Part shown: piece by piece, positions 1-8,559 of the stretch
Layout of the letters: each line of letters opens with the position of its first letter
Numbering within the stretch: position 1 is the first letter of the stretch
Assembly: GCA_027605045.1 (NCBI GenBank)
Contig: JAQFWX010000014.1
Span: 1,051,391 to 1,115,390 of the forward strand
Origin: Phallus indusiatus
Taxonomy: Eukaryota > Basidiomycota > Agaricomycetes > Phallales > Phallaceae
Length of the DNA stretch: 64,000 nucleotides
Reading direction: 5' to 3'
Notes under the pieces: model-generated
The model's input: only the letters and a program-made list of their open reading frames with translations
What the model was told of the DNA's origin: nothing
Database searches by the model: none
Translations under genes and position numbers: made by a program

Positions 1-153
1 CGCAACGCGCGCGAGTAAAGAAGGTGAAATAGGGAAGGGAGAAATAAACGGAGAGTGGAAATAACACACGGGAAATATAAATTAAATAGAAACGAACGTG
101 TCCCGATGATAATAAATAAGGAAAATGAGAGACGGCGGTAGCGTACCCTGACA
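1..153 (-). repeat. LTR of element 1 family, partial at window edge
   Basis: On the plus strand this segment ends in CCCTGACA at 146-153 and matches the reverse complement of the start of the full LTR at 6252-6646 (TGTCAGGG start, poly-pyrimidine stretch, GCGCGCG block). The remaining ~240 bases lie left of the window. No polypurine tract precedes it in element orientation (the sequence at 154-165 is mixed), so it may be an independent LTR insertion in the pol gene rather than the original 3' LTR. Confidence 0.88.
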
Positions 154-3100
154 GAGTCGTCTCCGGAAGACACGACTGTCTAAGATCCGTTCCACGACAT
201 AGTGCTCACCATCGTCTCTGACCTCAGGAGGTGGTGGAGCCTTAACGCGACGACCCGGGATTGTATCTTCAACCTTGGGACGTAACTTCCCGACATGGAA
301 AACAGGATGGAGTCTTGACATCGACAGTGGTAAACGCAGCTTGTATGCGTGCGACCCGACCTTGCTGACTATCGGAAAAGGCCCCAAGTACCGATGCGAT
401 AACTTGGCGGAGGGCCTGGTGGTACGAATGTCGCTCGAATCGAGGTATACCTTGTCGCCAACCTTGTATTCAGGTGCCGGGATGTGTTTCCGATCGTAGT
501 ACTTGGCCATCTCGTCCTTCGACCTGGCTATGGCGGCCTTGGCTTCCTCTATCGTCGACTCCATACGCGTCTTGAACTCGTTGACAGATTCGATCTTCGA
601 GTCGGCAACCAGCGGTTCGAATCCCATACGAGGATGTCGTCCAGTGTCGAGCTCAAACGGTGTCGAACACGTAGCTGAGTGTACATGGTTGTTGTATGCA
701 AACTCAGCCAGGGGCAGCATCTGGTCCCAGTCGTCCTGCCGCTCTGAGGTGAAAAGTCGAAGGTACTGCTCAACTTCTGCGTTGACCCGCTCTGTCTGAC
801 CATCGGTTTGAGGATGATACGCCGTTGAGGGTGCAAGCCGTATGCCAAGGAGCCTAGAAAGCTCCTGTGTGAAGCGGGATGCGAACTGGGGACCTCTGTC
901 AGAGATCACCTTCATGGGGAGACCATGGAGCTTCCAGACGTGTTGGAGGTACAGTCGGGCTAGGCCTGTCGCGTCAAGTGTCGTAAATGTCGGCACGAAA
1001 TGAACCCGTTTGGTGAGAGAGTCGACGACAGAGAGGATCGCGTCGAAACCGTTAGATTCTGGCAGCTCCACGATGAAGTCGACCGAGATGTGTTCCCAGG
1101 GTCGACTTGGCACTTCTGTGGGTCGGAGAAGGCCATAGGGAGCATGACGAGACGGTTTCGTACGTAGACACATATCGCAGGCCTCTACGTAGCGTTGTAC
1201 ATACCTAGAGACACCTGGCCACCAAAAGGTGCGCGAAACGAGCTCGAGGGTCTTGAAATGACCCGGGTGGCCACCGAGTTTGGTGTCGTGATGTCTGGAA
1301 AGGATTTTCCGACGCAACTCGTCCACGTTTGGCACATAAACCTTGCCACGATAATAAAGGAGGTCCTGATCCTCGAACCATTCTGACGAGTGAGCTGAAC
1401 GACCACCTAGGGCACGGAGTGTTGCAACGGCTTTGGACACGCTATCCTCGACCTTGCCTTCTCGTTTGGCCTTGCGAATCTGGCGTAGAAGGTCCTCCTC
1501 CTCCCCCTTAAGACGGAATGTTTGCAGAGCATTGATTGCAAACATTTCGGGTCGGATTAGGGTGACGCCGCGATTGTCATCCTTTCCCGAGCCATGGTCT
1601 GGCCGACGGGACAGGCCATCAGGTTTGCCCATCGATTTACCCGGTATATGCTGCAGAGTAAAATCAAAGCGTGAGAGGTATACTGACCATCTGGCTTGAC
1701 GACGATTGAGGTTGCGCGCGGACATGAAGTATTCGAGATTCTTGTGATCAGTCCGTATGTCAATAGGATGAGACGCGCCTTCAAGAAAGTGTCGCCATTC
1801 TTCCAGGGATCGTATGATAGCCAACATCTCCTTGTCATGAATCTCGTAGTTGCGTTCGACAGGGCTAAGGGCCTTCGAGAAGAACGCAACTGGGTGCCAT
1901 TTACCATCCTCGTTCGACAACTGTGAAAGAACTGCGCCTGTTGCGAAGTTGGAACTGTCTGCTTCGACTCTGTAAGGGTTAGCGGGGTTGGGAATGAGGA
2001 GGATGGGAGCGGAGGTGATTGACGACTTCAGAGTATCGAAGGCATGCTGACAAGTGTCGGACCAGACGAAGGGAGTGTCCTTCTTGGTTAACCCGAACAT
2101 GGGATTGGCGATACGCGCGAAGTCCTTGATAAACCGATGATAGAAGTTGGCGAAACCTAAGAAGGACTGGACCTCGGTGACATTCTTCAGGACAGGCCAG
2201 TCTCTGACGCCTGAGACTTTCGCGGGATCCATCTCTACTGTGTTCTCAGAAATGACGACACCCAGGTATTCGATCCTAGTCCGGCAAAACTCGCACTTTT
2301 CTGCCTTGAGGTACAACTTGTGATCGCGGAGACGTTCGAGAACGCGTCGGGTGATCTGGTCGTGCTGTTCCCGACTCTGAGTGTAGATGAGAATGTCATC
2401 GATGTAGACGGCAACAACACCTTCAGAGATCATATCCTCGAAGATCTCGTTCATCATCGTCTGGAAGGTGGCAGGGCTGTTAGTGAGACCAAAGAACATC
2501 ACCAGGGGCTCGAAGAGGCCGCGATTGGTGCGGAAAGCAGCCTTCCACTCATCTCCTTCCTTTATCCGCACATTGTTGTAGCCCCAGCGCACGTCCAATT
2601 TGGTAAAGTACCGGGCACCCTGCAGCTTATTGATGAGCTCAGAGATCAGAGGTAGCGGGTAGCGATTCTTGATTGTCATGGCATTCAACACGCGATAGTC
2701 TTGAATAAGACGGAGAGAGCCATCTTTCTTCTTGATGAAGAATACTGGGGACGCCATGGGCGACTTCGAGGGTCGGATTCGTCCAGATGCAAGGTTTTCT
2801 TCCAGAAACGCATCTAACTCGGCCTGTTCGTTAGGTGACAACGGGTAGATCTTACAAGACTTAGGCTCAGAACCCGGCACAAGCTCTATCGGGTGGTCCC
2901 ACTTCTTTGACTGCGGCAACGAGTCGAACGACTCCTTCGAGAAAATGTCGGCAAAGTCGTGGAACATCTCTGGCATGATATCCCGAAAGCCTTTGGGTGC
3001 TGGTGCGTCTGCGTTGTTGGCGTGGGCCTGAGCCAGTCGCTGGGAGATGGTCTCGGTGGCATATATGCGGTGAGTGTCGGGCTCATCGGGTAGCATTGAT

Positions 3101-3711
3101 ATCGCGAACAGTCGATCACCTTCCTCGACCTCGGACTCGACGTCAACCAGGTCTGGTATGTCAGGATCATCGGCCTCGGTGTCGTCAAGCTCTGGTAGAG
3201 GTGCGCGCCGGATCTGTTGGAATGCACGCTTAGAGAGCTTACCCGCTGGCCAGCGTGGGGCACAAGACCGGCAACTGGGGCTGCAGCACATGAACTCTAC
3301 TTGACCAGTTGTGTAGTCTATGACAGGATTGTGGGCCTTGAACCATGGCAGTCCGAACAGGACGGGATACTTGAGGGAGGTAACGGCGAACAGGGTGCGT
3401 TCAGAATGATCCCGAAAGCGAACGACCAGGTCAACGACGTGGGTGATAGAGCCAGCATGATTGGGCATACCGTCGACATTAAACACGGGAATGGGTTTAG
3501 CAAGACGTACAGAGGGAAGTCGATGTTTCTCGACAAAGTCGCGATCGAGGAACATACCACTGGCCCCAGTGTCCAGCATGGCCTTGCTGTGCAGCAGGGC
3601 TCCAGTGTCAACACTCTGTAGCTCTACTGGAATCTCCAGCTTCTGCGTGCCGGCGGTAGCTGCGAGTCGGTATTCACTTGGCAACGCGCGACGTTGAGAA
3701 GGCGACAGCAT
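82..3711 (-). CDS. pol: Element 1 Pol polyprotein (protease, RT, RNase H, integrase, start of chromodomain)
   Basis: This 1209-residue frame contains, in order: an aspartic protease with MLDTGASG near residue 44; a reverse transcriptase with YIDD in VAVYIDDILIY; an RNase H (VEADSSNFATG onward, with DHKNLEYF); an integrase with an HHCC zinc knuckle (HHDTKLGGHPGH...CDMC) and a D,D,E core (SVDFIVELP, ISDRGPQF, QTERVNAEVEQ); a GPY/F module (RYLGPFPIV); and the first strand of a chromodomain (HYVVERILDSR). The frame then runs into the LTR at 153, so the last ~24 residues are LTR-encoded and the chromodomain is truncated. The true N-terminus continues through the MITE to about 4626: removing the MITE with one copy of its 8-bp duplication restores an uninterrupted frame. 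The chromodomain places it in the chromovirus branch. Confidence 0.95.
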   Translation of the reverse strand: MLSPSQRRALPSEYRLAATAGTQKLEIPVELQSVDTGALLHSKAMLDTGASGMFLDRDFVEKHRLPSVRLAKPIPVFNVDGMPNHAGSITHVVDLVVRFRDHSERTLFAVTSLKYPVLFGLPWFKAHNPVIDYTTGQVEFMCCSPSCRSCAPRWPAGKLSKRAFQQIRRAPLPELDDTEADDPDIPDLVDVESEVEEGDRLFAISMLPDEPDTHRIYATETISQRLAQAHANNADAPAPKGFRDIMPEMFHDFADIFSKESFDSLPQSKKWDHPIELVPGSEPKSCKIYPLSPNEQAELDAFLEENLASGRIRPSKSPMASPVFFIKKKDGSLRLIQDYRVLNAMTIKNRYPLPLISELINKLQGARYFTKLDVRWGYNNVRIKEGDEWKAAFRTNRGLFEPLVMFFGLTNSPATFQTMMNEIFEDMISEGVVAVYIDDILIYTQSREQHDQITRRVLERLRDHKLYLKAEKCEFCRTRIEYLGVVISENTVEMDPAKVSGVRDWPVLKNVTEVQSFLGFANFYHRFIKDFARIANPMFGLTKKDTPFVWSDTCQHAFDTLKSSITSAPILLIPNPANPYRVEADSSNFATGAVLSQLSNEDGKWHPVAFFSKALSPVERNYEIHDKEMLAIIRSLEEWRHFLEGASHPIDIRTDHKNLEYFMSARNLNRRQARWSVYLSRFDFTLQHIPGKSMGKPDGLSRRPDHGSGKDDNRGVTLIRPEMFAINALQTFRLKGEEEDLLRQIRKAKREGKVEDSVSKAVATLRALGGRSAHSSEWFEDQDLLYYRGKVYVPNVDELRRKILSRHHDTKLGGHPGHFKTLELVSRTFWWPGVSRYVQRYVEACDMCLRTKPSRHAPYGLLRPTEVPSRPWEHISVDFIVELPESNGFDAILSVVDSLTKRVHFVPTFTTLDATGLARLYLQHVWKLHGLPMKVISDRGPQFASRFTQELSRLLGIRLAPSTAYHPQTDGQTERVNAEVEQYLRLFTSERQDDWDQMLPLAEFAYNNHVHSATCSTPFELDTGRHPRMGFEPLVADSKIESVNEFKTRMESTIEEAKAAIARSKDEMAKYYDRKHIPAPEYKVGDKVYLDSSDIRTTRPSAKLSHRYLGPFPIVSKVGSHAYKLRLPLSMSRLHPVFHVGKLRPKVEDTIPGRRVKAPPPPEVRDDGEHYVVERILDSRVFRRRLCQGTLPPSLIFLIYYHRDTFVSI

Positions 3712-3757
3712 ACATGGAGTTGAAACAGAGCGTGTAGCAGGTGGAGGTGATTCCTTG

Positions 3758-4499
3758 TAGTGATGCCGAAGTTCGGTTCGGGAACCGTTTTGAACCCGAA
3801 CCGAACCCGAACCAACCCCCGGTTCGGCTTATGTAAGCCGAACCGAACCGAACCCGAACTAGTGGTTCAGGTTCGGGTTCGACCATGAGGAAATAAGGGT
3901 GAACCGGTTTGAACCGTGACGAACCGTCACATAATGTCACGTAGTGTCACAGGTGTCACCAGTCACCTAAGTGCTAACTCCATGTGAATTTTGTCGTGAT
4001 TTTTTTTTTATTTTGGCTCTGGAGAGCTCAAAAATTGCCCAAAATGGAAATAAAAAAATATGCCAAGAATATTTTTTGAATATCTACGAGATAAGTTGGG
4101 CGCTTAAATAAGCGCCCGTATTACAAATCATCTAAATCTTCGAAATTTCGAAAATTTAAACTGAACTGAACCAAACTGGACCTAGGCTACACTAAAATAG
4201 TTTATTTATAAGTCTAACACAGGGAATACATCTAAATTATAGGGATAATATTGAGTTTCACAGGTTTGGTTCAGGTTCTGGACCTGAACCGAACCCGAAC
4301 CAAATCTGAACCAAGGAAAATAACTTCAAATTTTCAGAATGGGAAAAATCAGGTTCTGAACCGGTTCGAACCCCGAACCGAACCCGAACCGGGGTTCAGC
4401 TTATGTAATCCGAACCGAACCGAACCGAACATTTGGTTCGGGTTCAGGTTCGCCAAAAAGGGGGGGTGAACCGAACCGAACCGAACTTCGGCATCACTA
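3758..4499. mobile_element. hAT-type MITE inserted in element 1 pol
   Basis: A 742-bp segment is bounded by terminal inverted repeats of about 24 bp starting TAGTGATGCCGAAGTTCGG and ending with its exact complement (…CATCACTA). It is flanked by a perfect 8-bp direct repeat ATTCCTTG at 3750-3757 and 4500-4507. An 8-bp duplication with this kind of TIR is typical of the hAT superfamily. The ends are filled with degenerate CCGAAC(C) repeats in both orientations; the AT-rich core carries a perfect 9-bp hairpin at 4098-4117. No transposase is encoded, so it is non-autonomous. It interrupts the pol frame precisely. Confidence 0.92.
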
Positions 4500-4507
4500 A
4501 TTCCTTG

Positions 4508-4626
4508 GGTTTATCGGGGGATGCAGCAGGGGTAGTTAGATTTGAATCAGAAGTGTCATTTTGTTCGCGATCTATGTACAAAACGTCGAATCTATTAGAT
4601 GTCGGCAACGAGGGTGCATCTATCAC
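4508..4626 (-). CDS. pol: Element 1 Pol, N-terminal piece upstream of the MITE
   Basis: About 40 codons in the same strand lie between the end of gag and the MITE, reading IDAPSLPTSNRFDVLY through DKPKE. The frame begins one base back from the gag stop codon region (gag stop at 4623-4625), so Pol is offset by -1 relative to gag. This could be a -1 frameshift or a reinitiation; I see no classical slippery heptamer in the right phase. With the MITE removed, this piece is contiguous in frame with the protease ORF. Confidence 0.75.
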
Positions 4627-5933
4627 TCGTCGCCGTTTTGAAAATCCTCTACCTCTGCTGCAGCTACAGTCTCACCCTGGGTCAGAGCAGAGTCGCCACG
4701 CGCCTGGGCTTCTAACGCGTCTTTCTGAGCCAACAGGTGCGCGATATTGTCGTCCAATTCATCGGGTTGAAGATACCGAATGTCGTATGCGCGAGGGCAT
4801 TCACGAGCCCAATGACCTGTTGCTCCACAGCGATGACACCTGGTCGATTCTGGGCCTACGCGTCGACGGGCAGCATCAACGTCCATCGGGTCATGTCTAA
4901 CCTGGGGTGCAGGAGCAGAAACCGCAGGTCTATGGGGCGGTGCAGGCATGACCTGGGGTATAGGCCTGGGAGGTGGGTAGGCAGGAGCCTGATAGGAAGG
5001 GGCAGGGGGCCTCCTCTGGATCTGAGGGATCTGGTACAACGGGAAAGGGGTGGGACGAGGTCGGTTAATGGGGACTGTCGCGGGATTTGTCTGAGTCGTT
5101 CCAGAGCCCACGAGTTGACGGCGAGCAGCGGTGAAGGCCTCGTTGGAACGTCTGTCCATGTCAAACATGCGTGCTTGCCTGATCCAGCCCTCATAGTCAT
5201 GAAGTGCGGGTCGGTCCTTCATCGTCGCTACCAGAGAGGCAATTGCCGGGTCCAAACCATTACGAAAGTATGTGTTAATGGCGAGCCCTTCCGTAAAGCC
5301 AGCATGCTCAATGAGCACACGGAAGGCGTCCACATACTCTTCTACAGTCCTGTTGCCTTGGATGTAGCGGTTGGAGTAGAGGGTGTTGATGGCGTCTTCT
5401 TGCTCGGATTGTGGAAAGAAATCCGCCTTGAACCGTTCCCGAAAGGCGTTCCAGTTGGCGAAAGGCTTCTCTCCTCTTTGATACCTTTTCAGCATAGATT
5501 CGCTGAAGGTAAGGGCGCGGCCTTCGTTCATGTACGACATCGCCCAGCCGATCTTGAGTTCATCAGTCTCGAAGTCGCGACTGCATATACTCATGTAAAA
5601 CTCGACGGTGTTCCAGAAGGCACGACCCTTGGAGCGATCTCCATCGAACGAAGGAGGTACAGCAGGTCGGGTGTTTCGGGAAGAGCGTGAACTGGCTTGA
5701 TGCTCAGGAGCCGGTGGTTGTCCAGACGAGGACGTGTCGCCCACAGGGGGGTTTTGGGTTGGAGCAGCTCTAGCCGCGTCTCGGATGCTCTGCAGCACCT
5801 CAATCATCTGTGAGGCCTGGGATTCCTGTCTTGCCATGCGGGCATCCATTTCTGCGAATTGCCGCATAATAATAGTCGCCACATCGTTGAGGGTGACGAG
5901 TGGGGGCGCAGAGGGTGGAGGAGAAGAGTCCAT
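4623..5933 (-). CDS. gag: Element 1 Gag with CCHC zinc knuckle
   Basis: The 436-residue protein starts MDSSPPPSAPP, has a predicted coiled/helical N-terminal part (IIMRQFAEMDARMARQESQ), a capsid region typical of Ty3 Gag (GDRSKGRAFWNTVEFYM, FRERFKADFFPQ, VEEYVDAFRVLIEHAGF, YFRNGLDPAIASLV), a proline-rich linker and one CCHC knuckle (CHRCGATGHWARECP) near residue 378. Gag forms the virus-like particle and binds element RNA. It is intact and ends directly before the Pol frame. The start is the first ATG downstream of the primer-binding region. Confidence 0.93.
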   Translation of the reverse strand: MDSSPPPSAPPLVTLNDVATIIMRQFAEMDARMARQESQASQMIEVLQSIRDAARAAPTQNPPVGDTSSSGQPPAPEHQASSRSSRNTRPAVPPSFDGDRSKGRAFWNTVEFYMSICSRDFETDELKIGWAMSYMNEGRALTFSESMLKRYQRGEKPFANWNAFRERFKADFFPQSEQEDAINTLYSNRYIQGNRTVEEYVDAFRVLIEHAGFTEGLAINTYFRNGLDPAIASLVATMKDRPALHDYEGWIRQARMFDMDRRSNEAFTAARRQLVGSGTTQTNPATVPINRPRPTPFPLYQIPQIQRRPPAPSYQAPAYPPPRPIPQVMPAPPHRPAVSAPAPQVRHDPMDVDAARRRVGPESTRCHRCGATGHWARECPRAYDIRYLQPDELDDNIAHLLAQKDALEAQARGDSALTQGETVAAAEVEDFQNGDE

Positions 5934-6083
5934 GAGAGAGAGAAAGGAAAATGGGGTTTTAAGATGGAGCAGAGGGGTCGGTTATAGACGGGACTCGAAG
6001 GAAAAATACGACACTGCGATAGTCGGTGTCGAGCGCGATTTTTCGATAATGAGTGTCGATAAAAACGGCCAGTCTGCGAGTAG

Positions 6084-6094
6084 AAGCTTGTTCT
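6084..6094 (-). promoter_or_regulatory. Element 1 putative self-priming primer-binding site
   Basis: The 11 bases AGAACAAGCTT on the minus strand lie 2 nt downstream of the LTR end (6097) and are exactly complementary to AAGCTTGTTCT inside the LTR (6540-6550 in the copy at 6252-6646). A TATATA box at 6507-6512 is 33 nt upstream of that LTR sequence, so it probably marks the 5' end of the RNA. The layout matches the Tf1/sushi group, in which the first 11 nt of the mRNA prime reverse transcription instead of a tRNA. No match to the usual initiator-tRNA primer site is visible. Confidence 0.65.
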
Positions 6095-6096
6095 AC

Positions 6097-6251
6097 TGTT
6101 AGGGCTACTCAGCTCAGACTAGAGGGAGGGGATCCTAAGAGATATATATTGGGAAAATACTAACTACTCACCTAGAGGGAGGGGATCCTAAGAGAACAAG
6201 CTTAGGGACCCTCACTCTAGGTACAGCTACTATATACATAAACGACGACGC
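6097..6251 (-). repeat. Truncated right LTR of element 1
   Basis: The segment starts TGTTAGGG and is the reverse complement of the last 155 bases of the LTR at 6252-6646 (bases 6492-6646), nearly identical. It breaks off upstream of the TATA box and is fused directly to the TGTCAGGG start of the next LTR, forming a head-to-head junction at 6251/6252. Confidence 0.9.
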
Positions 6252-6646
6252 TGTCAGGGTACGCTACCGCCGTCTCTCATTTTCTTATTTATTATCATCG
6301 GCATCGTTCCTTTTCTATTTTATTTATCATTTCCATATTTTACTTTCACTCTCCGTTTCCTTGTTCTGTCTCTATTTCACTTTCTCTACTCGCGCGCGTC
6401 GCGCGCTCGTACCCGGCGTGATGCCCGTGACATCACGTCGCTTAGGTTCGGTTTGGGCGCCTGGCACTTAGCTGTGTCAGGGCCGCACGCCGCGTTGTCG
6501 TTTATGTATATAGTAGCTGTACCTAGAGTGAGGGTCCCTAAGCTTGTTCTCTTAGGATCCCCTCCCTCTAGGTGAGTAGTTAGTATTTTCCCAATATATA
6601 TCTCTTAGGATCCCCTCCCTCTAGTCTGAGCTGAGTAGCCCTAACA
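6252..6646 (+). repeat. Full-length LTR of element 1 family, plus orientation
   Basis: A 395-bp TG..CA LTR (TGTCAGGG...CCCTAACA). It contains a TATATA box at 6507-6512, the AAGCTTGTTCT presumed transcript start at 6540, and two copies of a 21-bp direct repeat with core TTAGGATCCCCTCCC about 60 bp apart. The flanking pentamers (GACGC left, TGTAT right) differ, so it is not a simple solo-LTR insertion. The same LTR occurs as solo copies at 10951-11346 and 20210-20605. Confidence 0.92.
6507..6512 (+). promoter_or_regulatory. TATA box in element 1 LTR
   Basis: TATATA sits 33 nt upstream of the AAGCTTGTTCT motif (6540) that is complementary to the primer site. The spacing fits an RNA polymerase II start at the beginning of that motif. 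The same arrangement is present in the other LTR copies. Confidence 0.6.
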
Positions 6647-6844
6647 TGTATATTTGCAAGTGCAGGTAAGAAAGGCTGCCGGCGCCTTTACCGTTACGCG
6701 GTATTTACTGGTGTGACGGCGCCTATGTACATTACATAATACTAGGTACTTATGCAGGCGACGATCGTCTGCATACAATTGTATGTATATACGAATATGT
6801 ACTATGGTTAATAGTAGTCCGCTGCTCATAGCGGAACCGTTACA
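6647..6844 (-). repeat. Remnant LTR of an element 2 relative
   Basis: This stretch ends CCGTTACA on the plus strand, i.e. it starts TGTAACGG on the minus strand, the same terminus as the element 2 LTR. It does not otherwise align closely but shares the habit of being packed with short palindromes (a 14-nt perfect palindrome CATACAATTGTATG, GACGATCGTC, TCCGCT..AGCGGA, TACCG..CGGTA). Its other end is cut by the element 1 LTR at 6646. It supplies the stop codon of the neighbouring gene. Confidence 0.55.
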
Positions 6845-8038
6845 CCAAATGAGGTATAGAAGCTGGATTGGGTGTGGGAGCTGGATGAAGTGTGGATGTT
6901 GGCATGGATGCAGATGGAGCAGATGATCCTGTTTTGCCACGTGCAACTTCTCGAGCCTGTAATTGACCCAATTCCTTCGGAAGTTCATCAATATCTGCAT
7001 GTCCATTTTCCTGTTCAGATTCAGGTTAGATGGCAATTGACAAATAAAAGTGAACCTACAATAAGAATACCCCAGAGGCTAAGATTAGCCATTGTGATTT
7101 TCAGATGCACACCATTTGAAGACACATAGCACAAGTCTTTATTATGGGCTTCACACTCGTATTTTGCTTGGAGGTTTTTGACCCAGTTTGTTGTTCTGTC
7201 AGCTGCAAGATCTACTGTGGTTGCTTTGGTTGCTGGGACTTTGCTCACTTTTTTCTTTCCCTTCGAAACCGTGTCACTCGAATCAGTTGCTCCTTTCACA
7301 ATATCCGCACTCTGACCATCAAACAAGAAAACCTCAAAATGATCCTTCAAGGGCACTCTCCCTTTCACGAGACGTCTACGATCATCAAGCCTACGTAACT
7401 CCTGCTTAGCACGCTTCATCAAAGTAATCCAGTTCATCGTAGTGGAGAGGACACGTGGCAATGCATCTTTCGAATCTGACGATAGTTTGTATGTCAAATG
7501 TAACTGATCCCATGGTGTCTGCATCACTTTTGAAATCCGAACCATGAAGGATGCCATTCCAGAGTCTGTTGAGAAATATTCGATGTCGACAGCATCAGAT
7601 CGAATTGGAACCTGAAAGGGTACATCCCATACTTTGCTTGTCAGCCACAAAGAGTAACCAGAACTAGATGAATAACATACCTGGTTCCTCCACCGGGACC
7701 ACCGCCACCTCTTCCTCCTCCTCTTCCTCCTCCTCCTCCTCCTCTTCCTCCTCCTCCTCCTCCTCTTCCCTTTCCTCATCTTCTTCATCTTCTTCATCTG
7801 GTTCCCTCTCATCATCCAGCTCATTTTCCAAACTGCCATCCAAGTTGCCTCTTCCAGAATCTTGCAATGCATGTGCTATTCCTTGGGCATCCGATGATGC
7901 AGCCACCAAGGCTTGCTTCTGTGCTAATCTTGCTGAGCGAATTGGAGGTTGGGAAGCAGCTGCAGTAGATGATGTTGAGGATTCATGTGGTCTTTTTTTT
8001 CTTGGACGACCGGGAGGATTCCCTGTCGGTTTGGTCAT
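6840..8038 (-). CDS. Unknown protein with AT-hook-like motif and poly-Glu stretch, 3' truncated
   Basis: Hand-spliced model of three exons: about 7682-8038, 7060-7611 and 6840-7012. Exon 1 begins MTKPTGNPPGRPRKKRP, an AT-hook-like basic patch, and ends in a run of about 20 glutamates. Exon 2 holds a domain of about 180 residues with conserved-looking CEAHNKDLCY...LSLW. Exon 3 is Pro/Thr/Ser rich (HADIDELPKELGQLQAREVARGKTG). I believe related proteins recur in many Agaricomycete genomes and are longer at the C-terminus, but this is memory, not a search. Here the stop codon TAA is formed inside an LTR remnant, so the end is probably truncated. Function is unknown; a repeat-associated gene is possible. 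Confidence 0.55.
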
Positions 8039-8309
8039 GAGAAGAGTGAAGAAAACGTGTGGGCGGCAACACGAAAGGTGACTGCATGTCACACGAATCG
8101 CGTCCGCTGAAGGACCGAGTTAATTTTCAAACTTCGTATTTTTAATATTTTTAAGTTACTATAAAATAGATACATGAGATGAGAGTAAATTTTACTAAAT
8201 AAGTCCAAGTTTACAATCAGCCGTTGAGCTGAAAAAACCCGGTCTTTCGAACCCTATTTTTCAGCACGCGAACTCGCGACTCGTCGGAGTGCAAACGAGT
8301 CTGCAAACT

Positions 8310-8559
8310 GCTGTAACATCGTAGCATAAACGAAAAGTGCTGTGGCATCACTTTTGTAGTAAAATGTTCACCGGTTATTTAGATAGAATATAACTCACCA
8401 AAAGTGCTGACAGTACTAAGCGTGTAGACGTAACTAAGATCTCTCAAGGTCAAATAAGCATTGAGCGTCGAGAATAATAATAACTCACTTGAAATATACC
8501 TCTTGGATCAAAGCAGATATCTCACTGCTGGTAACATTGACTTTGGTGTTGTTGTTCAT
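8310..8559 (-). pseudogene. DUF6533-like gene D, 5' fragment
   Basis: The first coding exon (8559 to about 8490) reads MNNNTKVNVTSSEISALIQEVYF followed by a GTGAGT donor, matching exon 1 of genes B and C (MNNNSINATS...VLIQEVYL). A short second exon with the same GTGAGT donor follows near 8385-8425, and the beginning of exon 3 (SDATALFVYATM) near 8320-8360. After that similarity fades into unrelated sequence, so only the 5' end survives. This shows the membrane-protein family once extended to this side of element 2. Confidence 0.6.

Larger units (their letters stand above)
1..6251 (-). mobile_element. Element 1: Ty3/Gypsy LTR retrotransposon, partial and rearranged
   Basis: The minus strand carries gag (4623-5933) followed by a protease-RT-RNase H-integrase pol (to 154), the Ty3/Gypsy order. 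The left LTR runs off the window (1-153 are its first 153 bases in element orientation). The right LTR is present only as its last 155 bases (6097-6251), which are joined head-to-head to another full LTR of the same family (6252-6646). A hAT-type MITE splits pol at 3758-4499. The element ends before completing its chromodomain, because the left LTR cuts the reading frame. The truncation, the MITE and the missing 5' LTR promoter portion make this copy very probably immobile. Confidence 0.93.

Noticed and set aside
600..640. tRNA-like GGTTCGAATCC box
   Set aside because: It lies inside the pol frame of element 1; no acceptor stem or D arm can be drawn around it.
4600..4640. Programmed -1 frameshift between gag and pol of element 1
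   Set aside because: Pol is offset by -1, but no X XXY YYZ heptamer in phase or clear downstream pseudoknot could be identified by eye; left undecided.
4737..5690. 317-residue plus-strand ORF
   Set aside because: Antisense shadow of element 1 gag; no motif, and gag is unambiguous.
7668..8081. Plus-strand poly-serine ORF
   Set aside because: It is the complement of the poly-glutamate exon on the minus strand, which has the better protein features and splice sites.
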